From positions 1 through 64,000 of the forward strand of contig NZ_JBCGDC010000005.1 in assembly GCF_042237075.1 (NCBI RefSeq): a stretch of DNA of 64,000 bases, in the 5' to 3' direction. The translations under genes were made by a program, and so were the position numbers. The notes beneath the pieces were generated by a model. It worked only from the letters and a program-made list of their open reading frames with translations, did no database searches and was not told the origin of the DNA. The stretch is from Polymorphospora lycopeni. Lineage in GTDB: Bacteria > Actinomycetota > Actinomycetes > Mycobacteriales > Micromonosporaceae. The stretch's first letter is position 1. Each line of letters opens with the position of its first letter. Positions 43,068-53,000 of this stretch are shown piece by piece.

Positions 43068-44525
43068 GTGGACCTGGACTTCGAACGGTGTTACCGGGCG
43101 GTCGACAGCCGTGACCAGCGGTTCGACGGCCGGTTCTACACCGGTGTCACCTCGACCGGCATCTACTGCCGGCCGTCCTGCCCGGCGGTCACCCCGAAGC
43201 GGGAGAACGTCGGCTTCTACCCGTCGGCGGCGGCGGCCCAGCGCGCCGGCCTGCGGGCCTGCAAGCGTTGCCGGCCGGACGCCTCCCCCGGCTCGCCGGA
43301 CTGGGACGTCCGCGCCGACCTGGTCGGCCGGGCGATGCGGCTGATCGGCGACGGGGTGGTCGACCGCGACGGGGTGCCGGGCCTGGCCCGCCGGCTCGGC
43401 TACACCGAACGGCACCTGGGCCGGATGCTCACCGAGCAGTTGGGCGCCGGCCCGCTGGCGCTGGCCCGGGCCCAGCGCGCCCAGACCGCCCGGATCCTGG
43501 TCGAGACGACCGACCTGGGCCTCGCCGAGATCGCGTTCGCGGCCGGATTCGGCAGCGTACGGCAGTTCAACGACACGATCCGTGAGGTGTACGGGACGGC
43601 ACCGTCCGGCCTGCGGGACAGCGCCCGGCGCCGGCCCGGCCCGGAACCGGCCGGCGGGGCGATCGCGCTGCGGCTGGCGTACCGGTCGCCGCTGCACGCC
43701 GGGGCGTTGCTGGACTTCCTGCGGCTGCGGGCGCTGCCCGGCGTGGAGGAGATGGAAGGCGACACGTACCGGCGCGGGCTGCGGCTGCCGCACGGACTCG
43801 CCACGGTCGAACTGACGCCGCGCCGCGGGCACGTGGCGGCGACGCTGCGGCTCGCCGACGTACGCGATCTCGCCCCGGCGGTGGCCCGCTGCCGCCGGCT
43901 GCTCGACCTCGACGCCGACCCGGAGGCGGTCGACGGCACGCTCGCCGCCGACCCGGCGCTGGCCGGGGCGGTCGCGGCCGAACCCGGCGTACGCGTGCCA
44001 CGCTCCGTCGACGGCTTCGAGATGGCGGTACGCGCGATCGTCGGCCAGCAGGTTTCGGTCTCCGGTGCCCGTACGGTGCTGACCCGCCTGGTACGGGCGG
44101 CCACGCCGGACGGGGCCGGCGACGGGTTGGTGCCGTTCCCGTCCCCGGATCGGCTGCTCGACCTGCCCGACGAGGTGTACGCGATGCCGGTGGCCCGGCG
44201 GGAGACGATCCGGACCCTCGCGGCGGCCGTCGCCGGCGGCACCGTCGACCTCGATCCGGGTGCCGACCGGGCGGAGACCGTACGCCGGCTGACCGAACTG
44301 CCCGGGATCGGCCCGTGGACCGCCGGGTACGTCGCGATGCGCGCGATCGGCGACCCGGACACGTTCCTTCCCACCGACCTCGCCGTACGCCGGGGAGCCG
44401 TCGCACTCGGCCTGCCCGGTGAGGCGAAGGCGCTCGACGCGTACGCGGCCCGGTTCCGGCCGTGGCGGTCGTATGCCGTGATCAGACTGTGGCGCGCCGC
44501 GCCGGACAAGGGAGTCACCTCATGA
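43068..44525 (+). CDS. alkA: Ada-type regulator fused to AlkA DNA-3-methyladenine glycosylase
   Basis: A 485-residue fusion for adaptive alkylation repair. Residues 1-75 are the Ada N-terminal phosphotriester-methyl acceptor with zinc Cys34, Cys38, Cys65 and Cys68. About 85-180 is an AraC-type DNA-binding domain (GLARRLGYTERHLGRMLTEQ; EIAFAAGFGSVRQFNDTIRE). The C-terminal AlkA domain has the helix-hairpin-helix LPGIGPWTAGYVAMRA and catalytic Asp437 in LPTDLAVRRG. Methylation of the N-terminal Cys likely activates transcription of this unit. The ogt gene overlaps by ATGA, as in many actinobacterial ada-alkA/ogt operons. Confidence 0.93.
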   Translation: MDLDFERCYRAVDSRDQRFDGRFYTGVTSTGIYCRPSCPAVTPKRENVGFYPSAAAAQRAGLRACKRCRPDASPGSPDWDVRADLVGRAMRLIGDGVVDRDGVPGLARRLGYTERHLGRMLTEQLGAGPLALARAQRAQTARILVETTDLGLAEIAFAAGFGSVRQFNDTIREVYGTAPSGLRDSARRRPGPEPAGGAIALRLAYRSPLHAGALLDFLRLRALPGVEEMEGDTYRRGLRLPHGLATVELTPRRGHVAATLRLADVRDLAPAVARCRRLLDLDADPEAVDGTLAADPALAGAVAAEPGVRVPRSVDGFEMAVRAIVGQQVSVSGARTVLTRLVRAATPDGAGDGLVPFPSPDRLLDLPDEVYAMPVARRETIRTLAAAVAGGTVDLDPGADRAETVRRLTELPGIGPWTAGYVAMRAIGDPDTFLPTDLAVRRGAVALGLPGEAKALDAYAARFRPWRSYAVIRLWRAAPDKGVTS

Positions 44526-45016
44526 ACAGCAGCACCATCGACACGCCGGCCGGGCCGCTGACCATCCTCGCGAGCCCGGACGGGGCGGTCCGCGCGGCCG
44601 GGTTCACCACCGACGTCCCGGCCCTGCTGGCGCTGGTGCACCCGGACCTGCGGGCCGAACCACGGCCGCGACCGGACCTCGGGCCGGTGACCGCGGCGGT
44701 CCGGGCCTACCTGGACGGCGACCTGACCGCGATCGACGCGGTGCCGGTCGAGCAGCGCACCGGCGGCGCCTTCATGGCCCACGCGTGGGAGACGCTGCGT
44801 CAGGTGAAGCCGGGCGGGCCGGTCACCTACACCAATTACGCGGAGTTGTCTGGGCGGCCGGCCGCCGTACGGGCCGCGGCGGCGGCCTGCGCCCGTAACG
44901 CCGCCGCCTTGTTCGTGCCGTGCCACCGGGTGCTACGCACCGACGGCACGCTCGGCGGCTACCGCTGGGGCCTGCCGGTCAAGCGCTGGCTGCTGGACCA
45001 CGAGGCCGCCGGATAA
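44522..45016 (+). CDS. ogt: Methylated-DNA-[protein]-cysteine S-methyltransferase
   Basis: A 164-residue suicide repair protein that transfers O6-methyl groups from guanine to its own Cys134 in VPCHRVL. The helix-turn-helix segment VTYTNYAELSGRPAAVRAAAAACARN and GTLGGYRWGLPVKRWLLDHE match the family. The N-terminal domain is short. It is coupled to alkA by an ATGA overlap, so both alkylation-repair activities are induced together. Confidence 0.95.
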   Translation: MNSSTIDTPAGPLTILASPDGAVRAAGFTTDVPALLALVHPDLRAEPRPRPDLGPVTAAVRAYLDGDLTAIDAVPVEQRTGGAFMAHAWETLRQVKPGGPVTYTNYAELSGRPAAVRAAAAACARNAAALFVPCHRVLRTDGTLGGYRWGLPVKRWLLDHEAAG

Positions 45017-45044
45017 CGAGGTCGCTGCCATCCGGGGGCGAACG

Positions 45045-45050
45045 TAGCAT
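45045..45050 (+). promoter_or_regulatory. -10 element of valS
   Basis: TAGCAT, seven bases before ATG 45058; leaderless type. Confidence 0.5.
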
Positions 45051-45057
45051 CGGGCGC

Positions 45058-47616
45058 ATGACTGATACGGGTACGCCCGAGCGCGCCGGGATTCCCGAAC
45101 GTCCGACCCTGGACGGCATCGAGGAGACCTGGTCGCGGCGTTGGCAGGAGGCGGGCACGTATGCGTTCGACCGGTCGAAGGACCGCTCGGACGTATACGC
45201 GATCGACACACCTCCGCCCACCGTATCGGGCGAACTGCACATGGGGCACGTCTTCTCCTACACGCACACCGACACCGTCGCCCGCTACCAGCGGATGCGG
45301 GGCCGCACCGTCTTCTACCCGATGGGCTGGGACGACAACGGCCTGCCGACCGAGCGCCGGGTGCAGAACGTGTACGGGGTGCGCTGCGACCCGTCGCTGC
45401 CGTACGACCCGGCGTGGCAGCCGCCGGCCGCCCCGGTCGACGACCGGGCCCGGAAGAACCCGGTGTCGATCTCGCGGCGCAACTTCGTGGAGCTGTGCGA
45501 GCGGCTGACCGTCGAGGACGAGAAGGTGTTCGAGACGCTGTGGCGGCGGCTCGGGCTGAGCGTCGACTGGTCGCTGACGTACACGACCATCGGGCCGGTG
45601 GCCCGGGCCACCTCGCAGCGGGCGTTCCTGCGCAACCTGGCGCGCGGCGAGGCGTACTCGGCGCAGGCACCGACGCTGTGGGACGTCGGCTTCGGCACCG
45701 CGGTCGCCCAGGCCGAGTTGGAGGACCGGGAGCGGCCGGGCGCCTACCACCGGCTGCGGTTCCACGGCCCGGCCGGGCCGGTCGAGATCGACACCACCCG
45801 GCCGGAACTGCTGCCGGCCTGCGTGGCGCTGGTCTGCCACCCCTCCGACGGGCGCTACGCGGACCTGGTCGGCCGCACGGTGCGTACGCCGTTGTTCGAC
45901 GTCGAGGTGCCGGTGCACGCCCATCCGCTCGCCGACCCGGAGAAGGGCACCGGTCTGGTGATGGTGTGCACCTTCGGTGACCTGACCGACGTAACCTGGT
46001 GGCGGGAACTGCGCCTGGACACCCGGGTCGTGATCGGGCGGGACGGCCGGCTGCTGCCGCAGGCCCCGCCCGGGGTGCCGGCCGGGCCGTACGCGCCGAT
46101 CGCCGGCTCGTCGGTCAACGCCGCCCGGCGGGAGATCGTCGCCCGGCTGGCCGCCTCCGGCGACCTGATCGGCGAGCCACGGCCGATCACCCATCCGGTG
46201 AAGTTCTACGAGCGCGGCGACTCGCCGCTGGAGATCGTGTCGACCCGGCAGTGGTACATCCGCAACGGCGGCCGGGACGCGGATCTGCGGGAGGAGTTGC
46301 TGGCCCGGGGCCGGGAGCTGAACTGGGTGCCGGCGCACATGTGGCACCGCTACGAGCACTGGGTGGGCGGCCTCACCGGCGACTGGCTGGTCAGCCGGCA
46401 GCGGTTCTTCGGCGTGCCGGTGCCGGTCTGGTACCGGCTCGACGACGCTGGCGAGCCGGACCTGGCCCACCCTCTCACGCCCGACGAGTCGCTGCTACCG
46501 ATCGACCCGACCTCGGACGTGCCGGCCGGATACACCGAGGCGCAGCGTGGGCGGCCGGGCGGGTTCGCCGCCGACCCGGACGTCATGGACACCTGGGCCA
46601 CCTCGTCGCTCTCGCCGCAGATCGTCGGCGGCTGGGAGACCGATCCGGACCTGTTCGCCCGGGTGTTCCCGATGGATCTGCGTCCGCAGGGGCAGGAGAT
46701 CATCCGTACCTGGTTGTTCTCCTCGGTCGTGCGGTCCCACCTGGAGCACGGCGTGCTGCCGTGGCGGGACGCGGTGCTGTCCGGCTGGATCCTCGATCCG
46801 GACCGCAAGAAGATGTCGAAGAGCAAGGGCAACGTGGTCACCCCGATGGCGCTGCTGGAGCAGCACGGGTCGGACGCGGTGCGCTACTGGGCGGCGAACG
46901 GCCGGCCCGGAACGGACCTGGCGTTCGACCCCGGCCAGATCAAGGTCGGCCGGCGACTGGCGACGAAACTGCTCAACGCGTCGAAGTTCGCCCTCGGGCT
47001 CGGCGCCGCCGACGCGCTGCGCGCCGAGGTGACACAGCCGCTGGACCGGTCGATGCTGGCCGGGTTGTCCGAGGTCGTGGCCGCCGCGAGCGCGGCGTTC
47101 GACGCGTACGACCACACCGCCGCACTGCAGGCCACCGAGGCGTTCTTCTGGACGTTCTGCGACGACTACATCGAGTTGGTCAAGGAACGTGCCTACGGCT
47201 CGGGGCCGGCGGCCGACTCGGCGCGGGCGGCGCTGGCCACCGCCCTGTCGGTGCAGCTACGGCTGTTCGCGCCGGTGCTGCCGTACGTGACCGAGGAGGT
47301 GTGGTCCTGGTGGCGGTACGGGTCGGTGCACCGGTCGCCGTGGCCGACGACGTACGAGGTGCGCCGGGCCGCGCAGGACGGTGACGCCGACCTGTTGCGG
47401 CTCGCCGGTGCGGCGCTGACCCAGGTCCGGCGGGCCAAGTCGGAGCGCAAGCTGTCGATGCGTACGGACGTGCCGCTGGCGGAGGTGCTCGGCCCGGCGG
47501 CGATGCTGGAGCGGTTGGCGCTGGTCGGGGACGACCTGCGGGCGGCGGGCCGGATCGGCAAGCTGGACTTCCTGCCGGACCGCACCACCGAACTCGTGGT
47601 GGCCTGCGCGTTCTGA
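45058..47616 (+). CDS. valS: Valine--tRNA ligase, archaeal/rickettsial-like type
   Basis: An 852-residue class I synthetase. The HIGH signature is HMGH at 61-64 (PPPTVSGELHMGH) and KMSKS is at 585-589. GWDDNGLPTERRVQN and DVMDTWATSSLSPQI mark ValS, with an editing (CP1) domain at about 190-350. The sequence style and the lack of the C-terminal coiled-coil tRNA arm resemble the archaeal/rickettsial ValS group rather than the E. coli type. A second valS elsewhere is possible. ATG 45058 is supported by TAGCAT seven bases upstream. A strong terminator follows. Confidence 0.93.
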   Translation: MTDTGTPERAGIPERPTLDGIEETWSRRWQEAGTYAFDRSKDRSDVYAIDTPPPTVSGELHMGHVFSYTHTDTVARYQRMRGRTVFYPMGWDDNGLPTERRVQNVYGVRCDPSLPYDPAWQPPAAPVDDRARKNPVSISRRNFVELCERLTVEDEKVFETLWRRLGLSVDWSLTYTTIGPVARATSQRAFLRNLARGEAYSAQAPTLWDVGFGTAVAQAELEDRERPGAYHRLRFHGPAGPVEIDTTRPELLPACVALVCHPSDGRYADLVGRTVRTPLFDVEVPVHAHPLADPEKGTGLVMVCTFGDLTDVTWWRELRLDTRVVIGRDGRLLPQAPPGVPAGPYAPIAGSSVNAARREIVARLAASGDLIGEPRPITHPVKFYERGDSPLEIVSTRQWYIRNGGRDADLREELLARGRELNWVPAHMWHRYEHWVGGLTGDWLVSRQRFFGVPVPVWYRLDDAGEPDLAHPLTPDESLLPIDPTSDVPAGYTEAQRGRPGGFAADPDVMDTWATSSLSPQIVGGWETDPDLFARVFPMDLRPQGQEIIRTWLFSSVVRSHLEHGVLPWRDAVLSGWILDPDRKKMSKSKGNVVTPMALLEQHGSDAVRYWAANGRPGTDLAFDPGQIKVGRRLATKLLNASKFALGLGAADALRAEVTQPLDRSMLAGLSEVVAAASAAFDAYDHTAALQATEAFFWTFCDDYIELVKERAYGSGPAADSARAALATALSVQLRLFAPVLPYVTEEVWSWWRYGSVHRSPWPTTYEVRRAAQDGDADLLRLAGAALTQVRRAKSERKLSMRTDVPLAEVLGPAAMLERLALVGDDLRAAGRIGKLDFLPDRTTELVVACAF

Positions 47617-47627
47617 CGACCGGGTGT

Positions 47628-47659
47628 GGGCCGCGCCGGACCGGTTTCCGGCGCGGCCC
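47628..47659 (+). terminator. valS terminator
   Basis: Perfect 13-base-pair stem GGGCCGCGCCGGA / TCCGGCGCGGCCC with a six-base loop, 11 bases after the valS stop and 20 bases before the end of the convergent membrane-protein gene. Confidence 0.8.
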
Positions 47660-47679
47660 GCCTCGACGACCCGCGCGGG

Positions 47680-48399
47680 TCACCAGCCGCGCACGAAGCG
47701 CAGCCCGAGCAGGAAGGTGACCACGGCCGGTCCGACGAGCAGGGCGATCGCCTGTAGGCGGTACTGCATGCGGTGCCGGACGAGTTCCAGCGCGTTGAAG
47801 AAGACGATGACGGCGGCGAGCATCATGAACCCGCCCCACCAGTGGACCCCGGTCAGCTCCACCCAGTCCAGGACGATCAGTTGGAGGGTGATGCCGACCG
47901 CCGCCCCGGTCGACGCCAGCATCGCGACCACCCGGTGCAGTCCGCGGGCCAGCGGATGCTCCAACTGCCAGCCGTACGTGCCGGCGACGGCCAGGCAGGG
48001 CAGCACGACCATCAGCGGCCAGCCCCGGCTCATCACGCCGAACATCAGCAGCGCGCCGACGGCGAAGACGAGGCCGCCGACGCAGGCGATGACGTAGCCG
48101 GCGAAGGCCCGGTTGCCGCCCCGGACGACCAGGGGACCGCCGGTGGCGGCGATCAGCGCGCCGGGTACCAGCACGAAGCCGGCCCACCAGTGGAACTGGC
48201 CGAGGGCCTGGGACGCCGAGTTGACCGCTATCACGGCGAGGGCGGCGACGACCGCCCCGCCGATCCAGCCGGCGGCGGTCCGCCGGGACCGTCCGGGCCG
48301 CTGGCCGGACGCGGGCCGGCGGCCGGTCGGGGTACGGGTGCCGGGCCGCTCCGGGCCGGTGGGCGACTGGTCGGCCGACGGTCGGGTCTCCACACTCAC
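47680..48399 (-). CDS. Multi-span membrane protein, unknown function
   Basis: A 239-residue protein with a basic, Pro/Thr-rich cytoplasmic start (about 45 residues) and six to seven membrane spans (AAGWIGGAVVAALAVIAVNSA through IALLVGPAVVTFLLGLRF). Trp pairs at membrane borders (HWWAGFVLVPG, HWWGGFMMLAA) repeat, hinting at an internal duplication of a span pair. GTG 48399 has CAGAGT eight bases upstream. No transport motif recognised. Confidence 0.72.
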   Translation of the reverse strand: MSVETRPSADQSPTGPERPGTRTPTGRRPASGQRPGRSRRTAAGWIGGAVVAALAVIAVNSASQALGQFHWWAGFVLVPGALIAATGGPLVVRGGNRAFAGYVIACVGGLVFAVGALLMFGVMSRGWPLMVVLPCLAVAGTYGWQLEHPLARGLHRVVAMLASTGAAVGITLQLIVLDWVELTGVHWWGGFMMLAAVIVFFNALELVRHRMQYRLQAIALLVGPAVVTFLLGLRFVRGW

Positions 48400-48580
48400 A
48401 CCTGCGAACTCTGCCTCTTCCGGCCCGGGGGCGCCATCCGGCTAGCCCTACCCGACGGTTCGGGTTGTCCGGTCCGGGCGAACCCGGATTCGGGCCGATA
48501 CCGCAGAACCGACGGTACGGGTCACCGGCTCCCGGCGCTGCGACTTCCGGCGGTACGGGTCCGTTTGGCATGCTCCACCG

Positions 48581-49771
48581 GTGGAGCCCTCGACACTGGC
48601 CGTGATCGTCGTCTGTCTGGCCGCCGGCGCCGCGCTGGGGTGGTTCGCCGCCCGGGCCCGGTCGGCGACCGAGATCGCCCGGCTCGACGCCACGCTGCGG
48701 GCGACCCGCGACGGCGAGGGCCGGCTGGAGCAGTCGATGCGGGCGCTGTCGTACGAGGCGACCGCGCAGTCGCAGGAGGCGGTGGCGCGGGCGGTCGCGC
48801 CGCTGCACGACACGTTGCGCCGGTACGAGCAGCGGGTCACCGAGCTGGAGCACGACCGCGTCGACGCGTACGCCGAACTGCGTGAGCAGGTCCGCTCGAT
48901 GAGTCAGGTCTCCGGCGAATTGCGGACCGAGACCAAGCAGCTGGTGGCGGCGCTGCGGGCGCCGCAGGTACGCGGCCGGTGGGGCGAGCACCAGTTGCGG
49001 CGGATCGTCGAGGCGGCCGGGATGCTGGAGCATTGCGACTTCTCGGAGCAGGTGACCGGCACCACCGACGAGCGGCTGGTCCGCCCCGACCTGGTCGTGC
49101 GTCTCCACGGTGGACGGTCGGTGGTGGTCGACGCGAAGGCGCCGTTCGACGCGTACCTGTCGGCGATGGAGGCGCGCGACGAGCGGGGTCGTGACACGCA
49201 CCTCGACGCGCACGCCCGGCACCTGCGGGCGCACGTCGACGCGTTGGCGGCGAAGTCGTACTGGGCGGCGTTCGACCAGGCGCCGGAGTTCGTGGTGCTT
49301 TTCGTGCCCGCCGACCCGTTCCTCGACGTGGCGTTGCAGCGTGATCCGGCGCTGCTGGAGCACGCGTTCGCCCGCGACGTCGTGCTGGCGACCCCGGCGA
49401 CGCTGGTGGCCCTGCTGCGGACGGTCGCCTACTCGTGGCGGCAGGAGGCGCTGGCCCGCAACGCGGTGGCGGTGCACTCGCTGGCCCGGGAGTTGTACGG
49501 CCGACTGTCCACGTTGGGTGACCACGTGTCGAAACTGGGTGCGTCACTCGGCTCGGCGGTGACCGCCTACAACCGGGCGGTGGGTTCGCTGGAGGCGCGG
49601 GTGCTGGTGAGCGCACGCAAGCTGGCCGATCTCGGGGTGTCCGGCGACGAGTTGCCGGCACCGGCGCAGGTCGAGGTGACACCCCGGCAGGCGCAGGCTC
49701 CGGAACTGGTCGATCAGCCGATGGCGGTACGCCTGCCCGAGCCGGCCCGCGGGCCCGACCGATCACACTGA
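48581..49771 (+). CDS. rmuC: DNA recombination protein RmuC
   Basis: A 396-residue RmuC family protein. An N-terminal membrane helix (5-24) is followed by a coiled coil (about 30-125) and the PD-(D/E)XK-like core (APQVRGRWGEHQLRRIVEAAGM, RSVVVDAKAPFDAYL, VVLFVPADPFLDVALQ). In E. coli it limits recombination at short inverted repeats. GTG 48581 has CATGCT six bases upstream and no ribosome site. It is divergent from the membrane-protein gene. Confidence 0.93.
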   Translation: MEPSTLAVIVVCLAAGAALGWFAARARSATEIARLDATLRATRDGEGRLEQSMRALSYEATAQSQEAVARAVAPLHDTLRRYEQRVTELEHDRVDAYAELREQVRSMSQVSGELRTETKQLVAALRAPQVRGRWGEHQLRRIVEAAGMLEHCDFSEQVTGTTDERLVRPDLVVRLHGGRSVVVDAKAPFDAYLSAMEARDERGRDTHLDAHARHLRAHVDALAAKSYWAAFDQAPEFVVLFVPADPFLDVALQRDPALLEHAFARDVVLATPATLVALLRTVAYSWRQEALARNAVAVHSLARELYGRLSTLGDHVSKLGASLGSAVTAYNRAVGSLEARVLVSARKLADLGVSGDELPAPAQVEVTPRQAQAPELVDQPMAVRLPEPARGPDRSH

Positions 49772-50094
49772 CCAGTCGCTCAGGACAGTTTTCCACGGTG
49801 GACTGTCGCGTTTCCGACGGTGGCCGGTGGCCGGCCGGGTGCAACCACTCTGACCTGCGGCGGAGCAGAAGCTAATCCAAAAAGTCCACTTTCTACCCAA
49901 AGTCCACACTGACACCAATTCACCCACTTCATTACGGACAAATTAGCGGTAATTACGGACATCAATGCGCTAATTCATGTCACGGGCTGGTCACAACGCC
50001 CGGCGAGATAGTGACAATCATCGTGGCTAACGCGAAGGATGCGGTCACACGTGCCCTGCACCCCAGGGCCTTTGTTCTCCGGAGGATAGAGAAC
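49772..50094. promoter_or_regulatory. AT-richer regulatory region upstream of the subtilase, with paired repeats
   Basis: This 323-base gap has no gene. Direct repeats AAAGTCCAC occur at 49881 and 49899 (18-base pitch), and ATTACGGACA at 49931 and 49952 (21-base pitch, two helical turns). AATTAGCG (49941-49948) and CGCTAATT (49968-49975) form an inverted repeat spanning the second copy. A leader follows with GGAGGA before GTG 50095. The base composition is distinctly lower in GC than the flanking genes. It looks like a multi-site operator region. Confidence 0.55.
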
Positions 50095-53000
50095 GTGACA
50101 AAACCCCGCATCTGGAGTAGGCGTACCTCCGCCGCGCTCCTCGCGTCAGTCATGGCTGCCGGCGCCATGACCGTGGTGGGTGGTGGCATCGCTTACGCCA
50201 ACCCGACCACCGGACCGGACGTTCTCAAGGGCGGCCCCGGCGACAAGCTGGGCGCCCACGACCGGGCACTGCTCGCCGAGGCCCGCGGCAAGGGCGAACA
50301 GACCGTCGTCGTGATCGTCACGACCGAGAAGGGCGAGACGAAGGACGTCGCCGCCGGGCTCACCAAGCTCGGCGGCAAGATCGCCAAGCAGGTCGACGAG
50401 GTCGGCTACGTCCGCGCGCAGCTCCCCACCTCGGCCGTGCTGCGCGCCGCCGAACTCCCCGGCGTCACGGCGGTCGACCTCAACGAGACGGTCCCGCTGC
50501 CGGCACCGGATCCGGTGACGGACGGCACCGCCGCCCGCGCCGCCAGGTCCGCCGTCGTGGCTCCCGGCGCCGACACCCCCGCCGCCAACGCTTTCATGCC
50601 GACCCACGAGATCGGCTCGGTCGCGTTCAAGGAGGCCAACCCGACCTGGGACGGTCGTGGCATCACGATCGGCATCATGGACTCCGGGATCGACCTGGAC
50701 CACCCGGCGCTGCAGACCACCACGACCGGTGAGCGGAAGATCGTCGACTGGTTCACCGCCACCGACCCGGTCTTCGAGGGTGACCGCACCTGGCGGCCGA
50801 TGCTGACCTCGGTCACCGGCCCCACCTTCACCGCCGCCGGTGCCACCTGGACCGCGCCCGCCGGCACCTACCTGTTCAACACCTTCGCCGAGTCGGCCGC
50901 GGCCGGCGGCGAGGTCGCCGGTGACGTCAACCGCGACGGTGACACCAGCGACATCTGGGGCATCCTCTACAACCCCGTCACCAACGACATCTGGGTCGAC
51001 GTCAACCAGAACCGCAACTTCACCGACGACGCGCTGATGCGGCCGTACGCCGAGCGCTTCGACGTCGGGTACTTCGGCACCGACAACCCGGCCACCCCGG
51101 TCCAGGAGAAGATGCCGTTCGTCGTCGAGTTCCGCGAGGACGTCGACACCACCGCCGCCGGCGGCCCCGGCCTGGTCGACTACGTCAACATCGGCATCCC
51201 CTCGAGTTCGCACGGCTCGCACGTCGCCGGCATCACCGCCGCCAACGACATGTTCGGCAACGCCGTGTTCGACGGCGCCGCCCCCGGTGCCAAGCTGGTG
51301 TCGGCCCGCGCCTGCACCTTCGCCGGTGGCTGCACCGCGGCCGCCCTCTACGAGGGCATGATCGACCTCGTCGTCAACCGTGGCGTGGACGTCGTCAACA
51401 TGTCGATCGGTGGCCTGCCGGGCCTCAACGACGGCAACAACGCCCGTACGCACCTCTACAACACCCTGATCAACGACTACGGGGTGCAGCTCTTCCTCTC
51501 CGGCGGCAACAACGGCCCGGGTGTCAACACCTCCGGTGACCCGTCGGTCGCCAGCGACGCCGTCGCGGTGGCCGCCAGCATCAGCCAGGCGACCTGGCTG
51601 GCCAACTACGGCTCGGTGACCCGTACGCCGGAGCAGCTGTTCAACTTCTCCTCGCGCGGCCCGCGGGAGGACGGCGGCCTCAAGCCGAACATCACCGCCC
51701 CGGGTTCGGCGATCTCCACCACGCCGCTGTGGCTGCCGGGCGGCCCGGTCGCCGAGGCCGGCTACCCGCTGCCGCCGGGCTACCAGATGAGCAACGGAAC
51801 GTCGATGGCCGCCCCGCAGGCCGCCGGTGCCGCCGCGCTGCTGCTGTCGGCCGCCAAGGCCACCAGCCGCGACGTCACGCCGGCCCAGCTGCGTCGGGCG
51901 ATCTACTCCACGGGTGACTGGATCCCCGGTGTGACCGCGAACGGCCAGGGCAACGGCAAGTTCAACGTGCCCAACGCCTGGAACCTGCTCGCCGCCGGCG
52001 TCCAGCCCGGTGGGTACACGGTCGACGCCCCGGTCTGCACCCCGCTCTCCGGTTTCCTGGCCACCCCGCACCGCGGGACCGGCCTCTACAACCGGTGCGC
52101 CGCCACCGATGGCGGGCACAGCCGCAACGTGCCCAAGCAGTACGAGATGACGATCACCCGGACCACCGGCCCGGACCGCAACATCAAGCACAACGTCCAG
52201 TGGCTGGGCAACGACGGCACGTTCCGTAACGGGCCGAAGAACATCATCCTGCCGCTGAACAAGCCGGTGAAGATCCACCTGGAGGCGCGTGGCGACTACG
52301 GCGACCACAGCGCCATCATGCGGGTCGACGACCCGGCGACCCCGTGGGTCGACTTCGAGTTCATGAACACCGTCGTGGTCGCCAAGACCACCACCGCGCC
52401 CGACTTCTCGTACGAGGTGAGCGGCACCGTCGACCGCAACCTGTTCAAGACCTACTTCGTCAACGTGCCGCAGGGCGCGAAGTCGCTGCAGGTCAACCTG
52501 TCCGGGCTCGCGGAGGGGTCGCAGACCCGGTTCGTCGCGTTCAACCCGCAGGGCATCCCGGTCGACAGCACCCAGAGCACGCAGTGCTTCACCAACTACC
52601 CCAGCCCCTGCAAGCCGGACGAGCGGTCGTACGACAACCCGCAGCCGGGCATCTGGGAGATCGAGGTCGAGTCGCGGCGGACGTCGCCGCAGCTGGAGAA
52701 CCCGTACCAGCTGCGGGCCCGCATCCAGGGCGTCACCGTGGACCCGGAGGTCGTCGAACTGCCCAACGTCACCGCCGGTGAGCCGACCCCGGTCAGCCTG
52801 TCGGTGACCAACGACTACGGTCCGATCAGCGTCACCGCCGTCGGTGGTCAGCTCGGCAGCGCCCTCAGCCAGCGGCCCACCATCGCGCACCTCGCCGTCT
52901 CGACGTACCAGGTCGTGGTGCCGGCCGGGGCGAGCCGTCTCGTGGTGCGGATCGGCAACCCGGCCGACCCCGCCGCCGACCTCGACCTGTTCATCTACCG

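Noticed and set aside
47180..49525. 781-residue minus-strand frame spanning valS, membrane gene and rmuC regions
   Set aside because: It crosses several real genes on both strands and has no coherent domain.
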